Source: Saprospiraceae bacterium (GTDB lineage Bacteria > Bacteroidota > Bacteroidia > Chitinophagales > Saprospiraceae). Taken from it: a stretch of 64,000 nucleotides of DNA. Below the pieces are notes generated by a model. The model did not search any database. It was not told the origin of the DNA and saw only the letters and a program-made list of their open reading frames with translations. Positions 27,466-36,563 of the stretch are shown here, one piece after another (within the stretch, counting starts at the first letter, position 1; every line of letters begins with the position of its first letter). Where the stretch lies: contig JANQSS010000004.1 in assembly GCA_028279185.1 (NCBI GenBank), positions 1 through 64,000 of the forward strand. Direction: 5' to 3'. The translations under genes were made by a program, and so were the position numbers.

Positions 27466-28386
27466 TTGATAAAAAAAAGAACATATAACCGCAAATTACG
27501 GCATGCATGCATGCTTGCTGAGGCAGGTTTGGTGTCGAAATTGATGAAGCAACCATTTAGGACGATAAAGGGGTTTTTCTTTTCATTTATCGGAAGTAAT
27601 CTTTATAAAAATGGTCTTATCGCAAGAACAAAAACATTTTATGATGAGACATTTTATATAAATCTACCTGCCGGGTTGGATATTTATTTATTAGGTATTA
27701 AGTCCCATCGTGCGGAAAGACGGTTGACTACTTTTATGCTGGAGCATTTAAAAAGCGGCCTTTTCGTCGATATAGGGGCACACTTTGGCTTTTATACACA
27801 GCTCGCAAGTCATTTGTGTCGGGACAATGGTCGCGTTATTGCATTTGAACCTGCAAAAAAGACATATGAAGTACTGAAGTTGAATGCTAACAGATTTCAC
27901 AATATTTCGATTTATAATGAGGCGGTAGCCAATGTTTCGTCCATTCAATTTCGCGAATATGCAGTCAGCCATTCCGAATACAATGCAGCGAAAGCGCAAT
28001 CTATTTCAACGGAGTACTCAACTGACGGAATCGCATTTGACGATTATGAAATTAAAGCATCATCTTTGGATCAAATTATCCCGCATAATAAAGGGCAAGA
28101 CGTAATGATAAAAATAGATGTGGAGGGAGGAGAAGAAGCCGTGATCCGTGGCGGTCATGAAGTATTGAATACGTTGAATATTACTGTAATTATGGAATAC
28201 CATTTACATCATGAAGCCGGCACAATTGGATGCCAAAAAGCCTGGGACATTCTACAAAATCTTGGTTATATCGCTTACAGTATCAAAGATGATGGCCAGT
28301 TAGCGATTATCGATGATCAAAGTCCAGAAAATTATTTACGTGCCACAAACCAATTGGTAGACAATTTGGTCTTTAGAAAAAATTGA
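27466..28386 (+). CDS. FkbM-family methyltransferase
   Basis: This is a 306-aa soluble protein. The SAM-binding core begins with FVDIGAHFGFYT (about residues 102-113) and continues with GRVIAFEPAKKTYEVLKLN. IKIDVEGGEEAVIRGG (about 208-223) is the hallmark of the FkbM family. Such enzymes O-methylate sugars or lipids, and being 58 nt after the ligase-like gene it may methylate the surface glycan. TTG at 27466 is the called start; an ATG at 27511 is an alternative. Confidence 0.88.
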   Translation: MIKKRTYNRKLRHACMLAEAGLVSKLMKQPFRTIKGFFFSFIGSNLYKNGLIARTKTFYDETFYINLPAGLDIYLLGIKSHRAERRLTTFMLEHLKSGLFVDIGAHFGFYTQLASHLCRDNGRVIAFEPAKKTYEVLKLNANRFHNISIYNEAVANVSSIQFREYAVSHSEYNAAKAQSISTEYSTDGIAFDDYEIKASSLDQIIPHNKGQDVMIKIDVEGGEEAVIRGGHEVLNTLNITVIMEYHLHHEAGTIGCQKAWDILQNLGYIAYSIKDDGQLAIIDDQSPENYLRATNQLVDNLVFRKN

Positions 28387-28389
28387 TGA

Positions 28390-28923
28390 TTAAAAATTCA
28401 TCTCTAACTGAAGTCCGCGACCAACATATTGTGATTCCAGATCTAGTAATTTTTTCTTGCGCCAAAGTTCACCCCCATAGCCGACAAGAGACCCGTTTTT
28501 TCCAATGACACGATGACAAGGCACAACAATGGCTATTCGGTTAGCACCATTGGCTGTTCCCACGGCTCGAATGGCCTTTTTATCGCCATACATTTCAGAT
28601 AATTCCAAATAAGAAATCGTCTGACCGTAGGGTATAGTCAATAATAGTTCCCATATTCGTTGTCTAAAGGTGCCTCCGCGAATATCAAGAGGTAGATCAA
28701 ATACTTTTCGTTCTCCAGAAAAGTACGCCTCCAGTTGTAGTGATAATTCATCAATTAATGTATGTTCACTTTCGACAAGGTCGCATGAATACAGTTTATG
28801 CAACCGCTCTTCTTGCATCTTTATTCGATTTTTTTCATCGAATTCTAAAAGACAAAGCGCATCTTCAAAAGCACCCGCACGCATCTTGCCTAAAGGTGTA
28901 TCGATATGTTTAATTGTTATCAA
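28390..28923 (-). CDS. ogt: Methylated-DNA--[protein]-cysteine S-methyltransferase
   Basis: This is a 177-aa suicidal DNA repair protein that removes O6-alkyl groups from guanine. The active-site motif VVPCHRVIGKNGSLVGYGG contains the acceptor Cys136. The RAVGTANGANR helix and the upstream FRQRIWELLLTIPYGQTISY region form the DNA-binding part. No Ada regulatory domain is fused. It lies 19 nt after the phosphoesterase gene on the same strand, so they may share a message. Confidence 0.94.
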   Translation of the reverse strand: MITIKHIDTPLGKMRAGAFEDALCLLEFDEKNRIKMQEERLHKLYSCDLVESEHTLIDELSLQLEAYFSGERKVFDLPLDIRGGTFRQRIWELLLTIPYGQTISYLELSEMYGDKKAIRAVGTANGANRIAIVVPCHRVIGKNGSLVGYGGELWRKKKLLDLESQYVGRGLQLEMNF

Positions 28924-28942
28924 TTCTAGAGATCGAATTTAG

Positions 28943-29674
28943 TTAAACATTTACCCATATGATCGTAGTCGTCAATCTATTGTCAAAAAAATCAATTAAC
29001 TGATAGCCCGGTTGAGTTGAAGCGACATCAAATTCACTTTTAAAGAAATTTATTTGAAACAATGTAGATGGAGCAATATGGATATGCAAATTCTCATGTC
29101 TTAGATATCGAGCCGTGTGATAATGACCGGAAAATAGATGAAATTCTCGATTGAATTGCGTAATTACTTCCATGAACCGATCTTGTTCGATAAACGGATG
29201 ATTGCTGTCCATATGAGGCACACCCGCATAAATGGGTGGATAGTGGCATACGATATATCGACAGCCCTCATGTAGTTGTTCTTCTAACCATGACCATTGT
29301 GCTTTAGTAAATTTTGCTCTTGAACTATCCAGGAATATAATTTCTTCTTCGCCAATTCGTTCCCTAAAGTATAGCTCTCTCTTTTTTAAGTGTGATGGAT
29401 GAAAAGTGTTAGCAAGGTCAATACTGTCGTCGTGATTTCCTGAAACGACGTAATAAGGTATTCCCGTCTTGTCCAAATGTTGTTTTACCCAAGGATTTAC
29501 ATGTGGATCAATCTCATCTAGACAAAGGTCACCAGTGACCAAAATTGCATCTGGATTGGATGTCGTAACGTTTGCCAAGGTTTTGATGAATTGCTCTTTC
29601 GGATCGATATGAAAGCTACGTTCGCACTTTTCACCGATGTGGATATCTGATATCTGCGCTAATCGCATTTTCAT
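28943..29674 (-). CDS. Calcineurin-like metallophosphoesterase
   Basis: This is a 243-aa protein with all five metallophosphoesterase motifs: ISDIHIG (residues 8-14), VTGDLCLDE, VSGNHDD, VCHYPPIY and SGHYHTAR. These bind a dinuclear metal centre. The arrangement resembles CpdA-type cyclic-nucleotide phosphodiesterases, but the substrate is not proven. Two in-frame ATGs (29674 and 29668) are possible. It is divergent from ddl with a gap of only 28 nt. Confidence 0.88.
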   Translation of the reverse strand: MKMRLAQISDIHIGEKCERSFHIDPKEQFIKTLANVTTSNPDAILVTGDLCLDEIDPHVNPWVKQHLDKTGIPYYVVSGNHDDSIDLANTFHPSHLKKRELYFRERIGEEEIIFLDSSRAKFTKAQWSWLEEQLHEGCRYIVCHYPPIYAGVPHMDSNHPFIEQDRFMEVITQFNREFHLFSGHYHTARYLRHENLHIHIAPSTLFQINFFKSEFDVASTQPGYQLIDFFDNRLTTTIIWVNV

Positions 29675-29693
29675 ATTAAAATTTTTTATAATC

Positions 29694-29701
29694 TATATTT
29701 G
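29694..29701 (+). promoter_or_regulatory. Candidate -7 promoter element near the ddl start
   Basis: TATATTTG matches TAnnTTTG exactly, but it ends one base before the ATG at 29703. If used, transcription would start inside the annotated N-terminus, and the GTG at 29724 would become the real start. No -33 element is apparent. Confidence 0.3.
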
Positions 29702-29702
29702 T

Positions 29703-30686
29703 ATGACTAAAAGTACAACCTTCGTGAAAAAAAATGTTGCTTTATTGACAGGTGGTTACGGCGCTGAGTATGATATCAGTATTTTAAGTGCGCAAAATGT
29801 GGAAAACTGCCTGAATAGAGATCTGTTTAATGTCTACATCATTCACATCGACAGACATCGTTGGTATCACAGAGATGGAAATGAGACTATTGATCGAAAT
29901 GATTTTTCATTCCAGCAAGGCGTGACGAAAATCACGTTTGATTGCGCCCTTATCATTATTCATGGAGATCCGGCCGAAAATGGTCGCTTACAAGGGTATT
30001 TTGAAAGTATAGAACTGCCTATTTCCAGTTGCGACACATTGGTTTCTGCCCTTACGTTCAATAAATACTTGTGCAATTATGTGCTCTCAGATTATGGAAT
30101 CCTCTCTGCACGTGCGCGTCTCATTCGAAAGGGCGAGGATTGGCATAAAGCACGCATACAAGAGTTGGGATTACCTGTTTTTGTTAAACCCAACAGAAAT
30201 GGATCCAGCTACGGTATCACTAAAGTGAAGCAAGCCGATGAACTTACGGCAGCAATTGAGTTTGGATTCAAGTACGATTCTGAACTTATAGTCGAAGAAT
30301 ACCTAAACGGACGTGAGTTTACTTGCGGGGCTATTAGGTTGGAGGACGAAATCATTGCTTTTCCAATTACTGAAATCATATCGCACAATGAATACTTTGA
30401 TTTTGGAGCTAAGTATGAAAATGAAAGCGATGAAATAACACCAGCCGCATTATCAGAAGAATTAACGCACGCATGTAAAACATTGACTAAGCGTATCTAC
30501 AAAGGGTTAAATTGTCGAGGCATGGTTCGAGTTGACTATATTTTGAAAGATCGCGTTTTTTATGTCATCGAAGTCAATACGATTCCTGGATTGACGGATA
30601 AGAGCCTGTTTCCTCAACAAGTAGAAGCGCATGGATGGACTATGACCGCAATGCTCACAAAACTCATTAATCAGATAATGGATTAG
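29703..30686 (+). CDS. ddl: D-alanine--D-alanine ligase
   Basis: This is a 327-aa ATP-grasp enzyme that makes the D-Ala-D-Ala dipeptide for peptidoglycan precursors. The N-terminal KKNVALLTGGYGAEYDISILS substrate loop, the ATP-grasp residues VKPNRNGSSYGITKV and VEEYLNGREFT, and the metal-binding C-terminal EVNTIPGLTDKS are all present. The ATG at 29703 is family-like; the earlier in-frame extension to 29637 runs into the divergent gene. A GTG at 29724 is a possible alternative start if the promoter at 29694 is real. Confidence 0.95.
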   Translation: MTKSTTFVKKNVALLTGGYGAEYDISILSAQNVENCLNRDLFNVYIIHIDRHRWYHRDGNETIDRNDFSFQQGVTKITFDCALIIIHGDPAENGRLQGYFESIELPISSCDTLVSALTFNKYLCNYVLSDYGILSARARLIRKGEDWHKARIQELGLPVFVKPNRNGSSYGITKVKQADELTAAIEFGFKYDSELIVEEYLNGREFTCGAIRLEDEIIAFPITEIISHNEYFDFGAKYENESDEITPAALSEELTHACKTLTKRIYKGLNCRGMVRVDYILKDRVFYVIEVNTIPGLTDKSLFPQQVEAHGWTMTAMLTKLINQIMD

Positions 30687-30722
30687 GCAGTAGAGCGCTA
30701 GCAAGAGGATGTCTGAATTCAC

Positions 30723-30730
30723 TACTTTTG
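30723..30730 (+). promoter_or_regulatory. Candidate -7 promoter element of purQ
   Basis: TACTTTTG matches TAnnTTTG. Transcription would begin near 30737. That rules out the ATG at 30728 and supports the start at 30752. No clear -33 element. Confidence 0.4.
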
Positions 30731-30751
30731 CATGAAACCCAATCGCTCCAT

Positions 30752-31483
30752 ATGAAATTTGGCATTATTACTTTTCCCGGATCTAATTGTGATCATGATA
30801 TGGTTCATGTACTTCGTGATGTTGTTAACTGTGAGGTGCATGAAATTTGGCATCGCGATACCAAGCTCCCGGGGCTTTCAACCGAAGATTGCATCGTTTT
30901 GCCAGGTGGATTTTCATATGGCGACTATGTGCGAGCGGGCGCAATAGCGCATCTTGCACCCATTATGACGGCTGTTAGTGCGCATGCGGCAAAAGGAGGG
31001 CTCGTTTTAGGAATTTGCAATGGCTTTCAAATCTTGTGCGAAGCACAATTACTTCCAGGTGCTTTGGTTAGAAATGCAAAACAAAAATTTATCGGTAAAG
31101 ATATATTTCTTCGTATTGAAACTGTGGATTCGCATTTAACCAATCAATACGAAAAGCATGATGTCGTACGTATTCCGATAGCCCATGCAGAGGGACGATT
31201 TATCTGTGATCATGACACCCTGGATCAAATGCAGACCAATGACCAAATCCTATTTCGTTATTGTTCGTCGAGTGGCCAATTAGGTCATGAATTCAACATA
31301 AATGGGTCCTTGGAATCGATAGCCGGCATATGCAATTCATCACGTAATGTATTTGGTATGATGCCTCATCCTGAACGAGCATCTGAATCTCAACTCGGAA
31401 ATACAGATGGCTTGAAGATGTTTTTATCGATGATAAAAAAGCAAAATCAAACAGTTGGTAAGACAGCAGAGTTGTCAGTCTAG
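30752..31483 (+). CDS. purQ: Phosphoribosylformylglycinamidine synthase glutaminase subunit
   Basis: This is a class I glutamine amidotransferase of about 243 aa that feeds ammonia to PurL in the fourth step of purine synthesis. GFSYGDYVRAGAIA, the catalytic-cysteine motif GICNGFQILCE and the HPERAS segment with the catalytic His are present. MKFGIITFPGSNCDHD is the standard N-terminus, fixing the start at 30752. A free PurQ implies the small, three-component type of synthetase, with PurL and PurS elsewhere. It is slightly longer than the usual 225 aa because of a C-terminal tail. Confidence 0.95.
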   Translation: MKFGIITFPGSNCDHDMVHVLRDVVNCEVHEIWHRDTKLPGLSTEDCIVLPGGFSYGDYVRAGAIAHLAPIMTAVSAHAAKGGLVLGICNGFQILCEAQLLPGALVRNAKQKFIGKDIFLRIETVDSHLTNQYEKHDVVRIPIAHAEGRFICDHDTLDQMQTNDQILFRYCSSSGQLGHEFNINGSLESIAGICNSSRNVFGMMPHPERASESQLGNTDGLKMFLSMIKKQNQTVGKTAELSV

Positions 31484-31553
31484 CATCACTTAAACCATCA
31501 TTAACAAGAAGTTAATCAAATATTAAAACCTCGATATTACGCGGCTTTGGAGC

Positions 31554-31561
31554 TAACTTTG
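31554..31561 (+). promoter_or_regulatory. Candidate -7 promoter element of the DsbD-like gene
   Basis: TAACTTTG matches TAnnTTTG and lies 35 nt upstream of the ATG at 31596. No convincing -33 TTTG was found at the usual spacing. Confidence 0.35.
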
Positions 31562-31595
31562 AGGTTTATTTTCGATTAGGTCTAAATCAAAACCA

Positions 31596-34280
31596 ATGAA
31601 GAAATTCAGTCTTCTCGCAACATTTGCCTTATTATTCTCATCCACTTTAATTGCCCAGATCTATAATCCGGTCTCATGGGATTATAAAATTGTCAAAACA
31701 GGCGGTAAAACGTATGACATAATTTTCATGGCGGAAATCGAAAATGGATGGTATATCTATTCCCAATATCTGGAAGGAGAAGATGGGCCCGTACCGACTA
31801 GTTTCAATTTTGATGAAGGTGCGCATTTCACTAAAAAAGGAAAGAATGAAGAATGCGACTTAAATCGGAAAGCGGCCTTTGATAAACTCTTTGACATGGA
31901 CGTCGTCAAATATTCGAAGCATGCCATTTTTCGCCAACCAATAAAGGTAAGTGACGACACCAAAAAGATTACGGGCTACCTCGAATTCATGACTTGTGAT
32001 GAGGAAAAATGTCTTGCGCCGAAAGAAGTTGATTTTGAATTAGACTTATCCGATCATTACGATGAAAAAGCCATCGCTTACAGTGCCACCACTTTATGTG
32101 ACAATAAGGTGTCATTTGCTGCCACAACGCCAAGCGAGCAACCAACAGAAAAAGAAAACGTAAGAAAATTAAAAAAATCAAAATCAAAAACTGCAGAAAA
32201 TACTTCCAAGATTTCTTCTGTGTCTATTGCGGATGCTAGTGATAGGGAGAAAACAAAAGATAAGCCTATTTCTATTTCTGCTCAATTGCCAGTAGAAAAT
32301 TCGGAAGGTAATATTGATGAAAATAAAATCGAAGAACCGGTAACCTGGAAAGCATCGATGACTCGAAAGGAAAACGGTCAAGCTGTTTTAACTTTCAGTG
32401 CAGAAATAGAGGATGACTGGCATATCTATAGTAATACATTGGCGACAGAAGACGGGCCAATAAAAACAGACATTGTGTTGGATGAAAGTGATGCCTATGG
32501 TGCGTCAGGGGGAATTGTAGAAACTGCAGGTGAGATAATAAGTGGTCATGACAAGTTCTTTGATATGGAGGTTGTGAAACTGAAGTACAATGCCGAGCTG
32601 TCACAAACACTTAATATTAATAATGAGACGATTCCGGTAAAAGGTTATTTGGACTATATGGCATGCACGCATAATAGGTGTTTGACACCTGTGATGCTGG
32701 ACTTTGAAGCAGATGCTAAAGCCTCCACTATTAAGCTTGGAGATGAGTTGCTTTCTGGAGGGTCCTCCAGTGCTGAGACGAGTGAGCTTGAAAAAATGTT
32801 TGGACTTTCTTATACATCGTTGCAGGAACCCGTTGGAGCTTGTGTTGAAAAAGTGGAAGAGGCAACGTCATTATGGCGCATTTTTGTTTTGGGCTTTATC
32901 GGTGGGTTGATCGCCTTGCTCACACCTTGCGTTTTTCCAATGATACCACTTACGGTAAGTTTTTTCACAAAGAGTTCTGACAAAAAAGGAAAAGGACTTT
33001 TCAATGCAGTATTTTATGGAATTTCAATTCTTCTTGTTTATGTCCTGATATCCGTTCCTTTCCATTTGTTGGATTCTGTAAACCCCAATATTTTAAATGA
33101 TATATCTACAAGTGTTCCGTTAAACATAGCTTTCTTTTTGATTTTTTTATTTTTTGCATTTTCATTTTTCGGCTATTTTGACCTGACACTGCCTTCCAGC
33201 GTAACCAATAAAATTAGTGCGGCTGAAGGCATTGGAGGTGTGATCGGCATTTTCTTTATGGCGTTGACATTGGCTCTGGTTTCGTTTTCTTGTACGGGAC
33301 CAATTTTAGGGTCTTTGCTGGCAGGATCTCTCACAGGCGACGGAGGCGCCTGGCAATTGACGAGTGGTTTTACCGGCTTTGGCCTGGCTTTGGGCTTGCC
33401 TTTTGGTCTTTTTGCAGCATTTCCATCGATGATGAAGAGCCTTCCCAAATCCGGTGGTTGGCTTAATACAGTTAAAGTGGTTTTAGGGTTTATTGAATTA
33501 GCGTTGGCATTTAAATTTTTATCGAATGCGGATTTAGTTAAAAAATGGGGTTTACTAAAAATTGAACCCTTTTTAATAATATGGATACTTATTGCCTTAG
33601 GGTTGGCTTTGTATTTATTTGGAAAAATAAAATTTCCGCATGATTCACCTATTAAAAAATTATCTTTTTTCCGAATTTCAACAGGTGTGTTGGCGATCTC
33701 ATTTGCAATTTATTTAATGACAGGATTTCGATTCAATCCAGAAACGGGAACGTTTCATTCGTTGAAGTTTCTAAGCGGTTTGGCACCCCCGGTAGGATAC
33801 AGTTGGCTCCATAAGGTGGACTGTCCTCAAGGACTAGAGTGTTTTAAGGATCTTAATGAAGGGCTCACACATGCTCGTAAAGTCAACAAACCGGTCATGC
33901 TTGATTTTACTGGACATGCATGTGTCAATTGCCGGAAAATGGAAGAGCACGTATGGCCCGAGCCTGAGGTCTACAAATATTTACGCGATGACTTTGTCTT
34001 AATTTCGTTGTATGTCGATGAAAAAATTGAACTACCGGAAGAGGAACAGGTCGTTTTGCCGATGAAATCGGGCGGGAGCAAAAAAATGCGCACGACAGGC
34101 AATCGATGGGCCTATTTACAGACAGAGTATTTCAACATCAATGCGCAGCCTTATTATGTGTTGATGACAGCAGATGGTCAATTGTTAAATAATCCAGTGC
34201 CCTATACTCCTGACAAAAAGGAGTATGCACAGTTTTTGGATTGTGGGTTACGAAATTATAAGCAATTGGGCTTAAATTAA
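31596..34280 (+). CDS. DsbD-like thiol:disulfide interchange protein with duplicated N-terminal domain
   Basis: This is an 894-aa protein. After a signal peptide (ending TLIAQ) come two DsbD alpha-like domains (about 22-170 and 245-375) joined by a Lys/Ser-rich linker. Each has a YS...GP block and a late C-x4-5-C pair, FMTCDEEKCLAP and YMACTHNRCLTP. Eight or so membrane segments follow (about 425-720), with the electron-transfer cysteines in LLTPCVFPMIPL and SFSCTGPILG. A C-terminal thioredoxin domain has GHACVNCRKME. It moves electrons from cytoplasmic thioredoxin to periplasmic partners. Monocistronic. Confidence 0.93.
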   Translation: MKKFSLLATFALLFSSTLIAQIYNPVSWDYKIVKTGGKTYDIIFMAEIENGWYIYSQYLEGEDGPVPTSFNFDEGAHFTKKGKNEECDLNRKAAFDKLFDMDVVKYSKHAIFRQPIKVSDDTKKITGYLEFMTCDEEKCLAPKEVDFELDLSDHYDEKAIAYSATTLCDNKVSFAATTPSEQPTEKENVRKLKKSKSKTAENTSKISSVSIADASDREKTKDKPISISAQLPVENSEGNIDENKIEEPVTWKASMTRKENGQAVLTFSAEIEDDWHIYSNTLATEDGPIKTDIVLDESDAYGASGGIVETAGEIISGHDKFFDMEVVKLKYNAELSQTLNINNETIPVKGYLDYMACTHNRCLTPVMLDFEADAKASTIKLGDELLSGGSSSAETSELEKMFGLSYTSLQEPVGACVEKVEEATSLWRIFVLGFIGGLIALLTPCVFPMIPLTVSFFTKSSDKKGKGLFNAVFYGISILLVYVLISVPFHLLDSVNPNILNDISTSVPLNIAFFLIFLFFAFSFFGYFDLTLPSSVTNKISAAEGIGGVIGIFFMALTLALVSFSCTGPILGSLLAGSLTGDGGAWQLTSGFTGFGLALGLPFGLFAAFPSMMKSLPKSGGWLNTVKVVLGFIELALAFKFLSNADLVKKWGLLKIEPFLIIWILIALGLALYLFGKIKFPHDSPIKKLSFFRISTGVLAISFAIYLMTGFRFNPETGTFHSLKFLSGLAPPVGYSWLHKVDCPQGLECFKDLNEGLTHARKVNKPVMLDFTGHACVNCRKMEEHVWPEPEVYKYLRDDFVLISLYVDEKIELPEEEQVVLPMKSGGSKKMRTTGNRWAYLQTEYFNINAQPYYVLMTADGQLLNNPVPYTPDKKEYAQFLDCGLRNYKQLGLN

Positions 34281-34501
34281 ATGGAGACTAACTTGACATC
34301 GAAGTTTTCTGGTGTTTTATTTGATCGAATGGCTAATTTGTCATTCTAGTTTGTATAGGTATGCACGCCGAGCTTTTTGAGATTGCCTACTATCGATTCT
34401 AAAATGGGGCCGACGATAGCCTACACACAATTTTAGAAAATTGAATTAACAAAGAAAACTTAAAGTCTGTTATTTAATCGGAGGATAGAATAATATCTAT
34501 G

Positions 34502-35428
34502 CTAACGCGGTAATTGAATGTAATAAGTTCTACCCGATGTAATCGCAAATTTGTGATTCAGTAGCCATGGATTATACATCTTCAACTCTCTGTATGTGGC
34601 ACCATATTTGTGAGCAAAGTCAGCTAAGCTTGGAATAGTCTCGGTTACAGGAATAACTTGCACATTGTCTAAAGGACGATATAAGTCAGACGATTCTAAA
34701 AAGTATCCATATTGCTGACTATTTTGATGCAACTCTTTTAGAGCTACAATTCTGAAAATATATCGCATCGTTTCCCGACTAAGATTCAGGTTGTAATAGC
34801 TCGTTTCTTTTTGTGTTTTTAAATCGCGTGACAATGCCGTTTGCCCCATGTTGTATGCGGCTGCAGCCAATGTCCAGGAACCGAATTGTTTTTTTAGGTC
34901 ACGCAAATATTTACAAGCTGCTCGGGTAGATTTTTCAACATGGTATCGCTCGTCGATATCTGATGCAACTATTAAATTATATTCTTGTGCAGTCCCTTTC
35001 ATAAATTGCCAAATTCCTTTGGCGCCGGCCGGCGAGACTGCCATACGCAGTCCGCTTTCAGCTACAGCTAAATATTTGAAATCATCGGGTAACCCCTCTT
35101 GCTTTAAAATACTTTCTATCAATGGAAAGTAGCGGGGCATTAGTTTTAAGTATTGTAATGTAGATGAATGACGATAGGAATTAACCAGTAATTCACGTTC
35201 AAGTCGTTCTTTTACATCAATATGCTCGGTTGGAAGGCGCTCTCCAGCAAAAAAATACTGCTTGTCCAGCACAATTGATTGAACAACTTGCGGTAGTTCT
35301 CGATCAGCGGTAATTTCATGGATAGCGGAAGAGGTGGTAGGTTTAGTTTCATGTTTGTCGCTGTATGAAAGAAATAGTGCGCCACTCAATAGGGCGGCAA
35401 ACAGAGCATTTATCCAGGATATGCGCAT
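34502..35428 (-). CDS. Lytic transglycosylase (SLT domain) with LysM-like tail
   Basis: This is a 308-aa exported protein (hydrophobic segment at about 5-22). The SLT/goose-lysozyme-like domain spans about 95-230. It contains YLAVAESGLRMAVSPAGAKG, with the catalytic Glu in AESG, then GIWQFMKGTA and a later AAYNMGQ. The C-terminal 55 residues resemble a LysM peptidoglycan-binding module (TIPSLADFAHKYGATYRELK then YNPWL). It cleaves glycan strands to 1,6-anhydro products, like MltD. It ends the scpB-DUF2480 gene row, 3 nt after DUF2480. Confidence 0.9.
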   Translation of the reverse strand: MRISWINALFAALLSGALFLSYSDKHETKPTTSSAIHEITADRELPQVVQSIVLDKQYFFAGERLPTEHIDVKERLERELLVNSYRHSSTLQYLKLMPRYFPLIESILKQEGLPDDFKYLAVAESGLRMAVSPAGAKGIWQFMKGTAQEYNLIVASDIDERYHVEKSTRAACKYLRDLKKQFGSWTLAAAAYNMGQTALSRDLKTQKETSYYNLNLSRETMRYIFRIVALKELHQNSQQYGYFLESSDLYRPLDNVQVIPVTETIPSLADFAHKYGATYRELKMYNPWLLNHKFAITSGRTYYIQLPR

Positions 35429-35431
35429 AGT

Positions 35432-35947
35432 TTAATTTTTTCTTTTTTTATAAATAGGAACGGTTGAGCATGGTTCTCCGAACATAATGCTACGAGCATC
35501 ATACTTTGTAAGATAAGTTGACAACTGGCTGTAAACATCTGGAGATATTTCATACTCAGCACACCCTTTTATGACGAATTTTCCTCCTTCGATGTTTTCC
35601 GGCGGGAATTGATTTTTAATTCGTTCGACTATAAGATTGGTTACAAGTGAGCCTTTTTCTCCGGCGTATACATTCGTGGTATACGCACTTGCCTTGCTGG
35701 CAACCAACATATATGCCCAAAGTGGAATAATGGCGTCATTGCTGCAATGGACCAGTACCGGTAGATTTTCCAGAGATTCCCACTCAAACTCCTCTAGGGC
35801 TTGTCGAAACTCTTTTTCTCGTAAAATCAACCCTTGATACAAATAGTCTTTTAAGTCGAATACATATAGATTGGAAGGATAGAATTTTCCCGGGTCTATT
35901 GTAACCAGTTTACTCTTCGCTATCCGATTGACTAACGGTGCTTCCAT
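35432..35947 (-). CDS. DUF2480 family protein
   Basis: This is a 171-aa cytoplasmic protein of a family I know mainly from Bacteroidota. The conserved start is VNRIAKSKLVTIDPGKFYPS; the middle has LKDYLYQGLILREKEFRQAL and a CSNDAIIPLWAYML segment. The function is unknown. Its start lies inside scpB (38-nt overlap) and the lytic transglycosylase follows after 3 nt, so it is translationally tied to both. A role linked to chromosome segregation or division is only a context guess. Confidence 0.85.
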   Translation of the reverse strand: MEAPLVNRIAKSKLVTIDPGKFYPSNLYVFDLKDYLYQGLILREKEFRQALEEFEWESLENLPVLVHCSNDAIIPLWAYMLVASKASAYTTNVYAGEKGSLVTNLIVERIKNQFPPENIEGGKFVIKGCAEYEISPDVYSQLSTYLTKYDARSIMFGEPCSTVPIYKKRKN

Positions 35948-36548
35948 TTTCTAGATTTTCTTCTAAATGATCGGCTATCATTTCGACTACTTCGCCTTCA
36001 CCAACTGCAGAATCTGCTGTAACTAACTCCCTAAGAGTCGGCAGGTCCGCAATTGATCCCAGTCCAAAATGATCCATAAATTTTTCCGAAGTGCTATACA
36101 GTATAGGTTTACCTACAGTCTCAGCACGTCCTGCAATGGCAACATATTCTTTCTCTAATAGTTTTTGAAGTTGATAGTCGCAGCCCACTCCTCGGATGCG
36201 TTCGATTTCTGGTTTCGTCACGGGTTGTTTATAGGCAATAACCGCCAGGGTTTCCATGGCCGACTTCGAAAGTTTCTTCTTATGTACATTCTTAAGATGC
36301 GCCTGTATCAAATTACTGTACTCCACCTTTGTCATAAACTGATATCCACCAGAGATTTGTATCAATTCCATGAAATGCCCTTCGTCTTCGCTGTACTTTT
36401 TCTTAATATCTTCCAGATACACGTCCAACAAGTCTTTCGTGTATTTTTCTCCGCTAAATTTCTGGAGTGCGTCGGCGATATCGGAAATGGTAATAGCTTC
36501 TGGAGACGAAAATATTAGGCTTTCGATATAGAGGGCAAGTTTATCCAA
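35910..36548 (-). CDS. scpB: Segregation and condensation protein B
   Basis: This is a 212-aa ScpB with tandem winged helices that dimerises and binds ScpA-SMC during chromosome condensation. LALYIESLIFSSPEAI opens the protein. LSKSAMETLAVIAYKQPVTK and IRGVGCDYQLQKLLEKEYV (about 95-135) are the strongest family blocks. It is the first of three overlapping or adjoining genes; scpA is not in the window. The tail is acidic, as usual. Confidence 0.94.
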   Translation of the reverse strand: MDKLALYIESLIFSSPEAITISDIADALQKFSGEKYTKDLLDVYLEDIKKKYSEDEGHFMELIQISGGYQFMTKVEYSNLIQAHLKNVHKKKLSKSAMETLAVIAYKQPVTKPEIERIRGVGCDYQLQKLLEKEYVAIAGRAETVGKPILYSTSEKFMDHFGLGSIADLPTLRELVTADSAVGEGEVVEMIADHLEENLENGSTVSQSDSEE

Positions 36549-36563
36549 TTTGTCAGTATTTCT

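Noticed and set aside
34397-34438. 9-bp inverted repeat TTCTAAAAT/ATTTTAGAA between the DsbD-like and lytic transglycosylase genes
   Set aside because: It is AT-rich with a 24-nt loop and could arise by chance; the 221-nt gap otherwise shows nothing.
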